Source of the DNA: Mycobacterium simulans
GTDB lineage: Bacteria > Actinomycetota > Actinomycetes > Mycobacteriales > Mycobacteriaceae
Assembly: GCF_900232995.1 (NCBI RefSeq)
Contig: NZ_OCVX01000003.1
Coordinates: 3,334,509 to 3,398,508 of the forward strand
DNA: 64,000 nt
Reading direction: 5' to 3'
Each line of letters starts with the position of its first letter. The first letter of the stretch is position 1. The notes under the pieces were generated by a model, which saw only the letters and a list, made by a program, of their open reading frames with translations, had not been told where the DNA came from and did not search any database. Shown piece by piece: positions 34,361 to 43,900 of this stretch. Both the position numbers and the translations under genes were made by a program.

Positions 34361-34387
34361 TGTGGGGCACAATGGCTCTGCCCCACA
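34361..34387. promoter_or_regulatory. perfect inverted repeat in the encapsulin leader
   Basis: TGTGGGGCA (34361-34369) and its exact complement TGCCCCACA (34379-34387) are separated by nine bases. The centre lies about 55 bases upstream of the encapsulin start. A nearby direct repeat GCAAGCGATC occurs at 34338-34347 and 34350-34359. The site could be a repressor or activator operator, or an mRNA hairpin, for the encapsulin-desulfurase operon. The rest of the 365-base divergent gap holds no gene. Confidence 0.6.
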
Positions 34388-34428
34388 GTCCACAGTCCGC
34401 GCGCTACCCGACCACCCACGGAAGGACC

Positions 34429-35367
34429 ATGATGACTTCGCCTCAATCGGGGGCCCAAACTGAGTCTCAGGCACTCGGCGATCTCGCCGCCAGGCAGCTT
34501 GCCAATGCGACGAAGACCGTTCCGCAGCTCTCGACGATCACGCCGCGGTGGTTGCTGCATCTGCTGAGCTGGGTGCCGGTGGAAGCGGGTATCTACCGCG
34601 TGAACCGCGTGGTCAACCCCGAGCAGGTTGCGGTCAAGGCCGAAGCGGGCGCCGGAACCGAAGGGCCGCTGCCGGAGACCTATGTCGACTACGAGACGAG
34701 CCCGCGTGAGTACACACTGCGGACGATTTCGACACTCCTCGATATCCACACCAGGGTGTCTGACCTGTACTCCAGCCCGCACGACCAGATCGCGCAGCAG
34801 TTGCGACTGACCATTGAGACGATCAAGGAACGCCAGGAGTCCGAACTGGTCAACAGCCCCGAGTACGGGTTGCTGGCGCAGGCGACCCCGGAGCAGACCA
34901 TCCAGACGCTCGCCGGCGCACCCACGCCTGACGATCTCGACGCGCTGATCACCAAGGTCTGGAAGACACCCAGCTTCTTCCTCACGCACCCGCAAGGTAT
35001 TGCCGCGTTCGGCCGTGAAGCCACCTACCGGGGTGTACCGCCCGTTGTGGTGAGCTTGTTCGGCGCGCAATTCATCACCTGGCGCGGCATTCCGTTGATC
35101 CCGTCGGACAAGGTGCCCGTCAAGGACGGCAAGACCAAGTTCATCCTGGTGCGCACCGGCGAGGAGCGCCAGGGAGTGGTGGGCCTGTTCCAGCCCGGCC
35201 TGGTCGGCGAACAAGCGCCCGGGCTCTCGGTTCGGTTCACCGGCATCAATCAGTCGGCGATCGCGACATATCTGGTCACCCTGTATACGTCTTTGGCTGT
35301 CCTCACTGACGACGCGCTCGCCGTGCTCGACGACGTCGCTGTGGACCAGTTCCATGAGTACAAGTGA
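34429..35367 (+). CDS. family 2A encapsulin shell protein (MMPI/SrpI type)
   Basis: The 312-residue protein is recognised as the mycobacterial major membrane protein I family, now known as family 2A encapsulins (HK97-fold shells). Conserved parts are LADLAARQL-like GDLAARQLANATKT, TPRWLLHLLSWVPVEAGIYR, YTLRTISTLLDIHTRVSDLY and GEERQGVVGLFQPGLVGEQ. No cyclic-nucleotide domain is inserted, so it is type 2A rather than 2B. It should self-assemble into a protein nanocompartment. A GGAAGG ribosome binding site precedes ATG 34429/34432. It overlaps the cysteine desulfurase gene by 14 bases; in family 2A the desulfurase is the cargo. H37Rv has no equivalent here; M. leprae does. Confidence 0.9.
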   Translation: MMTSPQSGAQTESQALGDLAARQLANATKTVPQLSTITPRWLLHLLSWVPVEAGIYRVNRVVNPEQVAVKAEAGAGTEGPLPETYVDYETSPREYTLRTISTLLDIHTRVSDLYSSPHDQIAQQLRLTIETIKERQESELVNSPEYGLLAQATPEQTIQTLAGAPTPDDLDALITKVWKTPSFFLTHPQGIAAFGREATYRGVPPVVVSLFGAQFITWRGIPLIPSDKVPVKDGKTKFILVRTGEERQGVVGLFQPGLVGEQAPGLSVRFTGINQSAIATYLVTLYTSLAVLTDDALAVLDDVAVDQFHEYK

Positions 35368-37246
35368 GTACCGGTCGGTAGACGCCGAAAGCGAGCTCCC
35401 CATTAGCGCTGCGGAGCTCGCCGCGCTGGCCAATCAGTTGTACGCGGCCGGTATTCGGCCGGGTCCCGATAGTCCACCGCAGACAACGCAGGTCGCGCCG
35501 CGCGGCAACGTGCCCGACACGACGGCGGCTACTTCTGCTGGCCAGGTGGCGGCGGGCACGGCTGATCCGTTCCCGGCTCCGATTCCGTTGATCGGCGTCT
35601 CGGACATCTACATCCCGGCGCCGACGTCCCCGGGACCCGAAGGAGTACCGCCGCAGGCGGTGCCGGTTGCTCCGCGTGGAAACCTGCCGGACGCAACCGC
35701 GGCGCCGTCGGCGGCCGAGACGACCGAGGCGGTAGCGGATCCGTTCCTGCCGCCCGGTATTGCGGATCTGACCGCGTTCGCGGTACCGAATTCCGGGATC
35801 GTGCCGACCGTGCCCGGGGTGCTGGCCGGGGGGACGCCGACGGGGCCGGTGGCGCCGCGCGGCACCAACCCTGTGCGGCCAGAATGGCCGCATGGGGCGC
35901 CCTCGGTCGCCGACCTGGGCTGGTCTGATGCACCTTCGGTCGTGTCGACGGGGGATGAGGCGGACTACTACTTCCTGAATAGGCCCGAGCCGGTGCCGCA
36001 GTTGCCTGACGAGCACGAGGTGTTCGACGTGAACGCGGTGCGGGCCGACTTTCCGATCCTGAAGGAGACGGTCAACGGCAAGCCGCTGATCTGGTTCGAC
36101 AACGCCGCGACCACTCAGAAGCCGCAGGTGGTGATCGACCGGCTGTCGAACTTCTACGCCCACGAGAACTCCAACATTCACCGCGCGGCGCATGAGTTGG
36201 CGGCCCGGGCGACAGACGCCTACGAAGAGGCCCGCGAGACCGTGCGGCGTTTCATCGGCGCTTCCAAGGCCGAACAGAACATTTTCGTGCGCGGCACCAC
36301 GGAGGCCATCAACCTGGTGGCCTACGCGTGGGGCGGCAAGCACCTCGGCCCCGGCGACGAGATCGTCATCACCCACCTCGAGCACCACGCCAATATCGTT
36401 CCGTGGCAGCTGGTTTCGCAACAAACGGGCGCAATCCTGAAGGTCGCGCCGGTGGACGAGGCGGGCAACCTGCTGTTGTCGGAGTTCGAGGACCTGCTGG
36501 GTCCGAAGACGAAACTAGTTGCCGCGACTCACGTTTCAAACGCCCTGGGCACAGTGACGCCGGTTGAGAAGATCGTCGAGCTGGGCCACCGCTACGGCGC
36601 GCGGGTGCTCATCGACGGGGCGCAGTCGATTCCGCATCTGCCGATAGATGTCTCGGCGCTTGGCGTTGACTTCTTCGCGTTCTCCGGCCACAAGATCTAT
36701 GGGCCCACCGGAATCGGCGTGCTCTACGGAACCGAGGAAGCGCTGGCCGAGACACCACCGTGGCAGGGCGGCGGCAACATGATCGCCGACGTCACGCTGG
36801 AGCGGTCGCTGTATCAAGGGCTGCCCAACAAGTTCGAGGCCGGGACCGGAAACATCGCGGACGCCGTCGGGCTCGGCGAGGCGCTGCGGTATGTCGAGCG
36901 GGTGGGCATCGAGCGCATTGCCGCCTACGAGCATGCCTTGCTGGAGTATGCGACCCCCCGCCTGGCCGACATTCCGGGTGTTCGGCTCGTTGGCACGGCG
37001 GACGAGAAGGCCAGCGTGTTGTCGTTCGTGCTGGCCGGACACGAGCCGCTCGAGGTGGGCAAGGCGCTGAACGCCGAAGGCATCGCGGTGCGCGCCGGGC
37101 ATCACTGCGCCCAACCGATTCTGCGTCGGTATGGCTTGGAGGCCACCGTCCGTCCCTCGCTTGCGTTCTACAACACCTTCGAGGAGGTCGACGTGTTCCT
37201 GCGGGCGGTGCGCCGCATCGCCGAGGGCGGGACCAACGTCGGCTGA
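35354..37246 (+). CDS. cysteine desulfurase with disordered encapsulin-targeting N-terminal extension
   Basis: 630 residues: a Pro/Ala-rich, low-complexity extension (1-222) and a SufS-like (group II) PLP desulfurase. The PLP lysine is K447 in FSGHKIYGPTG; the catalytic cysteine is C585 in RAGHHCAQP. The extension contains three VAPRG motifs (residues 47-51, 105-109, 166-170), two within a longer repeat APRGN(V/L)PD(T/A)TAA. In family 2A systems such an extension directs the enzyme into the shell. The product would release sulfane sulfur from cysteine inside the compartment. It is distinct from the suf-operon SufS, which lacks the extension. The operon ends with a strong terminator. Confidence 0.92.
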   Translation: MSTSEYRSVDAESELPISAAELAALANQLYAAGIRPGPDSPPQTTQVAPRGNVPDTTAATSAGQVAAGTADPFPAPIPLIGVSDIYIPAPTSPGPEGVPPQAVPVAPRGNLPDATAAPSAAETTEAVADPFLPPGIADLTAFAVPNSGIVPTVPGVLAGGTPTGPVAPRGTNPVRPEWPHGAPSVADLGWSDAPSVVSTGDEADYYFLNRPEPVPQLPDEHEVFDVNAVRADFPILKETVNGKPLIWFDNAATTQKPQVVIDRLSNFYAHENSNIHRAAHELAARATDAYEEARETVRRFIGASKAEQNIFVRGTTEAINLVAYAWGGKHLGPGDEIVITHLEHHANIVPWQLVSQQTGAILKVAPVDEAGNLLLSEFEDLLGPKTKLVAATHVSNALGTVTPVEKIVELGHRYGARVLIDGAQSIPHLPIDVSALGVDFFAFSGHKIYGPTGIGVLYGTEEALAETPPWQGGGNMIADVTLERSLYQGLPNKFEAGTGNIADAVGLGEALRYVERVGIERIAAYEHALLEYATPRLADIPGVRLVGTADEKASVLSFVLAGHEPLEVGKALNAEGIAVRAGHHCAQPILRRYGLEATVRPSLAFYNTFEEVDVFLRAVRRIAEGGTNVG

Positions 37247-37265
37247 AACTGGCGTCAGCAGACGC

Positions 37266-37300
37266 AAAGGCCCCCAAAATCAGCCGATTTGGGGGCTTTT
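37266..37300 (+). terminator. intrinsic terminator after the encapsulin operon
   Basis: A GC-rich stem (GCCCCCAAA at 37270-37278 with TTTGGGGGC at 37288-37296) has a nine-base loop and is followed by TTTT. It lies 20 bases after the desulfurase stop. Such textbook terminators are uncommon in mycobacteria. Confidence 0.85.
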
Positions 37301-37375
37301 GCGACTGCTCGTGCTCCCTGCCGCATAAAGTTCATCCCCAGATCGCCACCGTTAACCCGCGAACTGGGGCCCCGC

Positions 37376-38920
37376 ATGAACCGAACGCAGCTCCTCACCC
37401 TCGTCGCTACGGGCTTGGGCCTGTTCATGATCTTTCTCGACGCACTGATCGTGAATGTGGCACTGCCCGAGATCCAGCGCAGCTTCGGCGTGGGCGAGGA
37501 CGGCCTGCAATGGGTGGTGGCGGCCTACAGCCTCGGCATGGCGGTATTCATCATGTCGGCGGCGACACTGGCCGATCGCTACGGCCGCCGTCGCTGGTAC
37601 ATCGCGGGGGTTTTCTTGTTCACGCTGGGATCCATCGCCTGTGGCATGGCGCCCTCCATCGGGGTGCTTGCCACCGCCCGGGGTGTGCAGGGCTTGGGCG
37701 CTGCGACTGCCAGTGTGACCTCGTTGGCCCTGGTCAGCGCGGCCTTTCCGGAAGCCAAGCAGAAGGCGCAGGCAATCGGGATCTGGACCGCCATTGCCAG
37801 TGTTGGCACGACGGCCGGCCCGACGCTTGGCGGTCTGCTGGTGGACCAGTGGGGGTGGCGCAGCATCTTCTACGTCAATGTGCCCATGGGCGTGGTTGTC
37901 CTTCTTCTGACCGTGGGCTTTGTGAAGGAGTCGTGCAACGAGCGGTCGGGACGCTTCGACCTGTCCGGGCAGGTGCTGTTCATCGTGACCGTGGGGGCTT
38001 TCGTATACGCGATCATCGAGGGCCCCCAGGTCGGCTGGACATCGACGCAAACCGTCGGGCTGCTGTTGGTGGCCGCCGTTGGCGCCATCCTGTTCTTGTG
38101 GCTCGAGCGCAGATCGCCGGATCCGATGATGGATCTGAGCTTGTTCCGCGACACCTCGTACGCATTGTCCATCGGAACCATCTGCACGGTGTTCTTCGCT
38201 GTCTACGGGATGCTGCTGCTCACCACGCAGTTCCTGCAGAACGTGCGTGGCTATACCCCGAGCGTGACCGGCCTCATGATCCTCCCGTTCAGCGCGGGCG
38301 TGGTCGTCTTATCGCCCCTGGTTGGCCCCCTCGTGGGCCGGGTCGGCGCGCGCATGCTCGTCTTACTGGGGCTGTGCCTGTTGATGCTGGGTCTGCTGAC
38401 GCTAATCGCCAGCGAGCATCGCAGCTCGGGCTTGGTCCTGATCGGGTTGGGCATGTGCGGCATGGGCGTCGCGTTGTGCCTGACGCCGATCACGACCGTC
38501 GCCATGACCGCCGTCCCACCAGAACGGGCGGGCATGGCGTCCGGCATTATGAGCGCCCAGCGCGCGATCGGCTCGACGATTGGTTTTGCCGTCCTAGGCT
38601 CTGTCCTCGCCGCTTGGCTGACGGCCACACTCGAGCCTCATCTGGAGCCGGTGGTACCCGACCCGGTCGAGCGACACGCCATCGCCGCGGTGATCATCGA
38701 CAATGCCAACCCGCGAGCGCATGTCAGCGGAATCGCACCGCGGCAACATATCCCGCACCGCGACCCCGCGCAGGTTGCGGAGGAAGATTTCATCGACGGC
38801 ATCCGCATCGCGTTCCTCATCGCCACCGTGTCGTTGGCCGGTGTGTTCGTCGCCGGTTGGCGCTGGTTCCCGCGTCGCATCGCCAAGCGCGAGGTTGCAA
38901 CACCGGCGATCGTTGAATGA
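37376..38920 (+). CDS. stp: MFS drug efflux transporter Stp (DHA2, 14 helices)
   Basis: A 514-residue proton-driven exporter of the DHA2 (EmrB/QacA) family, equal to Rv2333c, which is linked to spectinomycin and tetracycline efflux. Family motifs: GLFMIFLDALIVNVALPEIQ (helix 1, motif D1), LADRYGRRRWYIAG (motif A), and GPTLGGLLVDQWGWRSIFYVN (motif C). The ATG at 37376 matches MNRTQLLTL of H37Rv. It follows the encapsulin terminator by 75 bases, so it has its own promoter, and converges on mez. Confidence 0.93.
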   Translation: MNRTQLLTLVATGLGLFMIFLDALIVNVALPEIQRSFGVGEDGLQWVVAAYSLGMAVFIMSAATLADRYGRRRWYIAGVFLFTLGSIACGMAPSIGVLATARGVQGLGAATASVTSLALVSAAFPEAKQKAQAIGIWTAIASVGTTAGPTLGGLLVDQWGWRSIFYVNVPMGVVVLLLTVGFVKESCNERSGRFDLSGQVLFIVTVGAFVYAIIEGPQVGWTSTQTVGLLLVAAVGAILFLWLERRSPDPMMDLSLFRDTSYALSIGTICTVFFAVYGMLLLTTQFLQNVRGYTPSVTGLMILPFSAGVVVLSPLVGPLVGRVGARMLVLLGLCLLMLGLLTLIASEHRSSGLVLIGLGMCGMGVALCLTPITTVAMTAVPPERAGMASGIMSAQRAIGSTIGFAVLGSVLAAWLTATLEPHLEPVVPDPVERHAIAAVIIDNANPRAHVSGIAPRQHIPHRDPAQVAEEDFIDGIRIAFLIATVSLAGVFVAGWRWFPRRIAKREVATPAIVE

Positions 38921-38938
38921 CTGAAATTACGCCTGTTC

Positions 38939-40585
38939 TTAGTCGTATGTTGGCAGCCACATGATGTCGACGATGGCCTGCGTGACGTCATCATGCGTTC
39001 TGGTGGCCACCCCGTCGTCCACGGCAGCGCGATAGACGGCCTGCGCGACGGCGCTCGAGACGGCGCGCAAGTCCTGGACATCCGGCAATAGGGAATCTCC
39101 GGGGCGCGCCGGATTAGCCTGGCGTGCAATAGCTTTCGCCGCCGCGTGCAGCAGGCCCTGGGTGAGCAGCCGGGCGCCGGCGACGATCACGCCCAGCCCA
39201 ATGCCGGGGAACACCAGCACATTGTTGGCTTGGCCAATGGTATAGGCGGTCCCGTTGTAGTCGACGGGCGCGACGGGGCTGCCGGTAGCAAGCAATGCCT
39301 TGCCGTCGGACCAGGACAGCACGTCGGCCGGCATGGCTTCCATCCGCGAGGTCGGGTTGGACAGCGGGAAAATCATCGGTCGTTCACAGGACGCCGTCAT
39401 AGCCTCGATGACCTCCTGGGTGAACGCACCGGACACCGCCGAGCACCCGAGCAGGACGGTCGGCGCCGCCATCTTGATGGCGTCGAGCAGTCCGACTCGA
39501 TCCCCGGCCGCCACGCCGAGCTGACCGCGGTTCTTCGCGTAGGGCACCTGAAAATCGCGCAGGTCGGCCATGTCGTCGAACAGCAGGCCCTGCTTGTCGA
39601 TCGCCCAGATCTGTGCTGTCGCCTGCTCGACGGTGGCGCCGTCGGCGACCATTGCGTCCCGGATCTGATCGGCGACCCCGATCCCGGCCGTTCCGGCGCC
39701 GAAGACAACCGCCCGCTGCTCGCGCAAGGGAATACCGGTGACCGCCGATCCGCCGTCCACGGCAGCCACCACCACGGCGCCGGTGCCCTGCACATCATCG
39801 TTGAACACGCAGTAGTCGGCACCGTATGTCTGCAGGATCATTCGCGCGTTGGCCGGCCCGAAGTCCTCGAAATGCAACAGCGCGCGCGGAAACATCCGAT
39901 GGGCGGTCTCGATGTAGTGCTTGATGAACTGGTCGTATTCGGCGCCGCGGCGGCGCGCATGACGATTGCCGAGATAGAACGGGTCCTGCAGCAGTTGTTC
40001 GTTATCCGTGCCGACATCCAGGGACACCGCCAGGGTGCGGCGCGGGTCGATGCCACCGCCGGCCGTGTACAGCGCCAATTTGCCCACCGCGATCTGGATG
40101 CCACCCACACCCCAGTCGCCGATACCCAGGATCGCTTCGGCGTCGGTGCAGACAATCAGGTCGATGTCGTCGGGTCCTTGCCCGAGCGTTTCGAATGCTG
40201 GGCCGATATCTCCGGGTTCGTCGATGCTCAGGAACAAACCGCGTTGCCCGCGGTATTCGTCGGAGAAGCGCTGGATAGCCTCGCCAACGGTGGGCGTGTA
40301 CACCACCGGCATCAGTTCCGGCAGATGCTCGGTGAGCACTTTGAAGTACAACAGTTCGTGGCGGTAGTGCAATTGCTCGAGAAGCAGATTGCGTCCTAAA
40401 TCTGTTGCAAGGCTTTGCAATTGATGCCACACCCGATCGGCTTGCTGCTCGAGGGTGAGCACCGCCGACGGCAGCCGGCCGGTGAGCCCGAGCCGTCGCC
40501 GCTCCTCATGGGTAAACCCAACCCCGCGATTGAGGCTTGGTGTGGACAGTGCGGCCGGAAACCGTGGCACGCAGGCATCGCTCAT
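38939..40585 (-). CDS. mez: NAD(P)-dependent malic enzyme
   Basis: Converts malate to pyruvate and CO2 with NAD(P)H formation. 548 residues, the length of Rv2332. Motifs: LPELMPVVYTPTVGEAIQ, the metal site LLHFEDFGPANA, the nucleotide-binding GAGTAGIGVADQI and PLSNPTSRMEAMPADVLSW. Start MSDACVPRF at 40585. It is convergent with stp. Confidence 0.95.
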   Translation of the reverse strand: MSDACVPRFPAALSTPSLNRGVGFTHEERRRLGLTGRLPSAVLTLEQQADRVWHQLQSLATDLGRNLLLEQLHYRHELLYFKVLTEHLPELMPVVYTPTVGEAIQRFSDEYRGQRGLFLSIDEPGDIGPAFETLGQGPDDIDLIVCTDAEAILGIGDWGVGGIQIAVGKLALYTAGGGIDPRRTLAVSLDVGTDNEQLLQDPFYLGNRHARRRGAEYDQFIKHYIETAHRMFPRALLHFEDFGPANARMILQTYGADYCVFNDDVQGTGAVVVAAVDGGSAVTGIPLREQRAVVFGAGTAGIGVADQIRDAMVADGATVEQATAQIWAIDKQGLLFDDMADLRDFQVPYAKNRGQLGVAAGDRVGLLDAIKMAAPTVLLGCSAVSGAFTQEVIEAMTASCERPMIFPLSNPTSRMEAMPADVLSWSDGKALLATGSPVAPVDYNGTAYTIGQANNVLVFPGIGLGVIVAGARLLTQGLLHAAAKAIARQANPARPGDSLLPDVQDLRAVSSAVAQAVYRAAVDDGVATRTHDDVTQAIVDIMWLPTYD

Positions 40586-40650
40586 CTCTAACCTCCGTCC
40601 GTGACTTCGCGCGTCACGTCACGGTAGCGCCGATCGAGGTGAACCCGCGG

Positions 40651-40908
40651 TTAACGACCGGAGGTGGAATTGGCCGCGTCCGGGTCGAACTGTTGCGCGT
40701 TGAACGCAATCTCGCAGACGCACAGCTGTGCCACGTCGCGGGACCATTGCCGCAGTTGGGACCAGCGCTTGCGCATCATGTGCTGCGCGTAGACCTTGTC
40801 GCGCTGCTCGGGGGAGAACGCCAAGTCCAGGTTGACGGGCAGCCCTGCCCAATCGACGTGGTCAGGTGCCGACGCCTGACGACACTGCAACGGGCATTCC
40901 CGAGTCAT
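40651..40908 (-). pseudogene. diverged partial duplicate of the nitrate reductase flavoprotein C-terminus
   Basis: On the minus strand this frame reads LDLAFSPEQRDKVYAQHMMR followed by KRWSQLRQW. It parallels LDLAFSRDQREKVYVQHLMR and KRGARLWQW in the large reductase gene about 420 bases to the right. The similarity covers only about 40 residues; the flanks are unrelated. The 85-residue frame could be translated but is most simply a duplicated gene end. The rest of the 40586-40990 gap holds only mez upstream sequence. Confidence 0.6.
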
Positions 40909-40990
40909 GGCTCGATGGTGCGACCGGGATGTTTCAACTGCTCGATCTGCGACGTTTCCGCCGCATTACAAGTTCCCCTTAGTAGACGTC

Positions 40991-43900
40991 TTAATAGACG
41001 TCGCGGTGATAGCGCTTGTCGGCGCTCAATGCCCGGACGTATGCGGTGGCCTCGTCAGCGTCCAGGCGCCCGTGTTCGACGACGATCTGGCACAGCGCGC
41101 GATCGACGTCCTTGGCCATCGGGTCGGCGTTGCCGCAGACATAAAGATGCGCTCCCTCCTGCAGCCACTGCCACAGCCGAGCCCCGCGCTTGCGCATCAG
41201 GTGCTGCACGTAGACCTTCTCGCGCTGATCCCGGGAGAACGCCAGATCCAGTTCGGTGAGCAGCCCGTCGGCATGCATCGCCTCGATCTCTTCGCGGTAG
41301 TAGAAGTCCGTGGCGGCATGCTGTTCGCCGAAGAACAGCCAGTTGGGTGCGGTGTGGCCGAGCGCGCGTCGCTCCTGTAGGAAGCCGCGGAAGGGTGCGA
41401 TCCCGGTTCCCGGCCCGATCATGATCATCGGCGTGTGCGGATCGCTGGGGACGCGGAAGTTTCTGCATGTCCTTACGTACAGCGCGATCTGATCGTTAGG
41501 GGAGCGGTCCGCCAAATATGTCGAGCACACCCCGCGCCGCGGTACACCCTGAAAGTTGTACCGCACCGGCGACACGGTCAGGTGCACTTCTCCGGGGTTT
41601 TCCTTGGGGCTGGACGAGATCGAATACAGCCGCGGCTGTAGCGGTTTGAGCACTGCCAGCCACTCGTCGACCGACGCGGTGACCGGCGCCCTGGCGAGCA
41701 GATCGACCGACTGGCGGCCCCATGACCAATCAGCCAGTGCCGCTTTGTTTTCCGGCTTCATTAACTCGGCAAGTTCGGCGGCGGATGCGGCGTCGTGAGT
41801 GCGTTGCTGCGCGAACCGCAGCAGATCGGGGCTGATGTGGGCGATCGCAAGTCGGTCCGTAAGAGCCTCACGCAGTGACATTGATGTCATCGAGCCGTGG
41901 TCGGCAATCTCCACTTCGGCGTGGCCGTCCAATCCGGTGACGGTCAGCCATTCGTCGACGAGCCCGTCGTTATTGCGCGGCCACACCCCGAGAGAGTCAC
42001 CGGCCTCGTAGCTGACTGTTCCCTCCGGTATATGAAACACCAGCTGCCGCACGTCTTTTGCTGACCGTGGCCGGCTGAGCGTGGTGTTGCGGACGAGGCT
42101 GGTGACCAGGGGGTGCTTCTTTGTATACGTCTGCGGCGCGCCGGCAGGGCGGGCTGGTGCGATCAGGGCCGTGGGCCTGGGTGTGGGGTCATCACCGATC
42201 GGCGCGGCCGGTTGGGTCAGCGCTTGCAAGACCGTGTCGAGCCATCCCGCCGCCGCGTCCTCGTAATCGGGTTCGCAGTCGACGCGGCCGGCGAGACGGG
42301 TCGCTCCCAGCTCAGCAAGGCGTTGGTCGAGCCTGTGCCCATGACCGCAGAAGTCGTTGTAGTTGGAGTCGCCCAGCGCGAGAACGGAATAGCGCGTGTC
42401 GTCCAGATGTGGAGCGCTGTCGTCCGATAGCGCTCGCCAGAAACCGGCGCCGTTGTCCGGGGGGTCGCCGTCCCCGGTGGTGCTGGTGATCACCAGTAGC
42501 TCGTGCGTCGTTGGCAGGTCGGCAATAGGGAAGTCGTCCATGCCGTGCACTGCGACAGGCAACCGGGCCTGGCGAAGCTGCGCTGCGATCCCGGCGGCGA
42601 GTTCTTCGGCATTTCCGGTCTGTGAAGCCCACAACACCACGATCGGTGCCCGCTGAGGCGCCGCTTCGGTTGTATCGGTGGCGACCGGTGCCGCCAGTGA
42701 GGGTGGCAGCTCGGTGCGCGAGAACATCCCGGCGAGCAGTCCGTCCACCCACAGCCGAGTGTTGGAATCGAATGGGGCGCTCAGCGGCAGGGTGGGCACG
42801 CCCGCGGCGCGGCGACCGGGCTCCGAACGCAGCCCGGCGATCACCCCGGCCAGGTAAGCGCGGCCGAGCTGACCGAACTGGGGCATTGGTTCGTTGGCCA
42901 GGCCGAGAATTTCGGCCAATGTGTCGACCTGCGACAGGCTGATCTCCGCAATTTCGGGGCCTTCGTCGGCCACTCCGGGGTCCGGTGCGGCGGTATCCGG
43001 CGCGACCGGGACCTTGGTCACGGTGACCGCGCACGCCTTGTATTCGGGTTGCCGCGACACCGGGTCGACGGCGTCGCTGGTGACGGCGTTGATCGAGAGA
43101 TATTCGCCGAACACGTCGTTCCAGTGGAAGGGCGCAAAGCAGTTGCCGGGCCGTACCCGGTCGCTGATCGCGGCGGGCAGTACGGCGCGGCCACGCCGGG
43201 AGGCGATCTCGACGCGGTCGCCGTCGGCGATTTGTAGCGCGTCGGCATCCTCGGGATGTATTTCGACAAACGGCCCCGGGTTGAGTTTGTTGAGCCTGGC
43301 CACCTTGCCGGTCTTGGTCATCGTGTGCCATTGGTGGGGCAGCCGGCCGGTATTGAGCAAGAACGGGTAGTCGGCGTCCGGCATCTCCGCGGGCAGCAGG
43401 TGCGGGCGGGCGAAGAACACCGCACGCCCAGTCGCGGTTGGGAACGCCAACCGGGGCACGTGACCGTCCTCGCGGACCAATTGAGTCTGGCTGACACCGT
43501 CGTTCAGATAACGGATCGGGTGACGGTCGGCCGCGTCCCCGGGCGGGCATGGCCACTGCAGCGGTGTCTGCCGCAGCCGCTCGTAGCTGACGCCGCACAG
43601 GTCGTAGCCGGTCTTGGGATTCCAGAACCGCTTGATCTCTTCGAAGACATCCTCGGCGGACTCGTATCCGAAGGAGTCCGAAAAGCCCATCTCGCAAGCG
43701 ATCCGGGCAATGAGATGCCAGTCGGGAAGCGCTTGCCCTGCCGGATCGACAGCTTGCTCGAACAGGGTCAGGTTGCGCTCGGAATTGACCATCACCCCGT
43801 CGGATTCGGTCCAGAGCGCGGCGGGCAGCAGAACGTCGGCGTACTCGTTGGTCTCGGTCTCCAGGAACGCGTCCTGCGCGATCACCAGTTCGGCCTTCTC

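Noticed and set aside
34429..35367. Reading the shell protein as a membrane protein (old name major membrane protein I)
   Set aside because: No transmembrane helix is seen, and the coupled desulfurase with a disordered extension fits an encapsulin shell.
36760..38916. A 718-residue plus-strand frame across the desulfurase end and stp
   Set aside because: It is out of frame with two well-recognised proteins and rich in Arg/Gly/His, typical of shadow frames.
42312..43697. A 461-residue minus-strand frame inside the nitrate reductase gene
   Set aside because: Arg-rich alternative frame of a verified gene, with no family resemblance.
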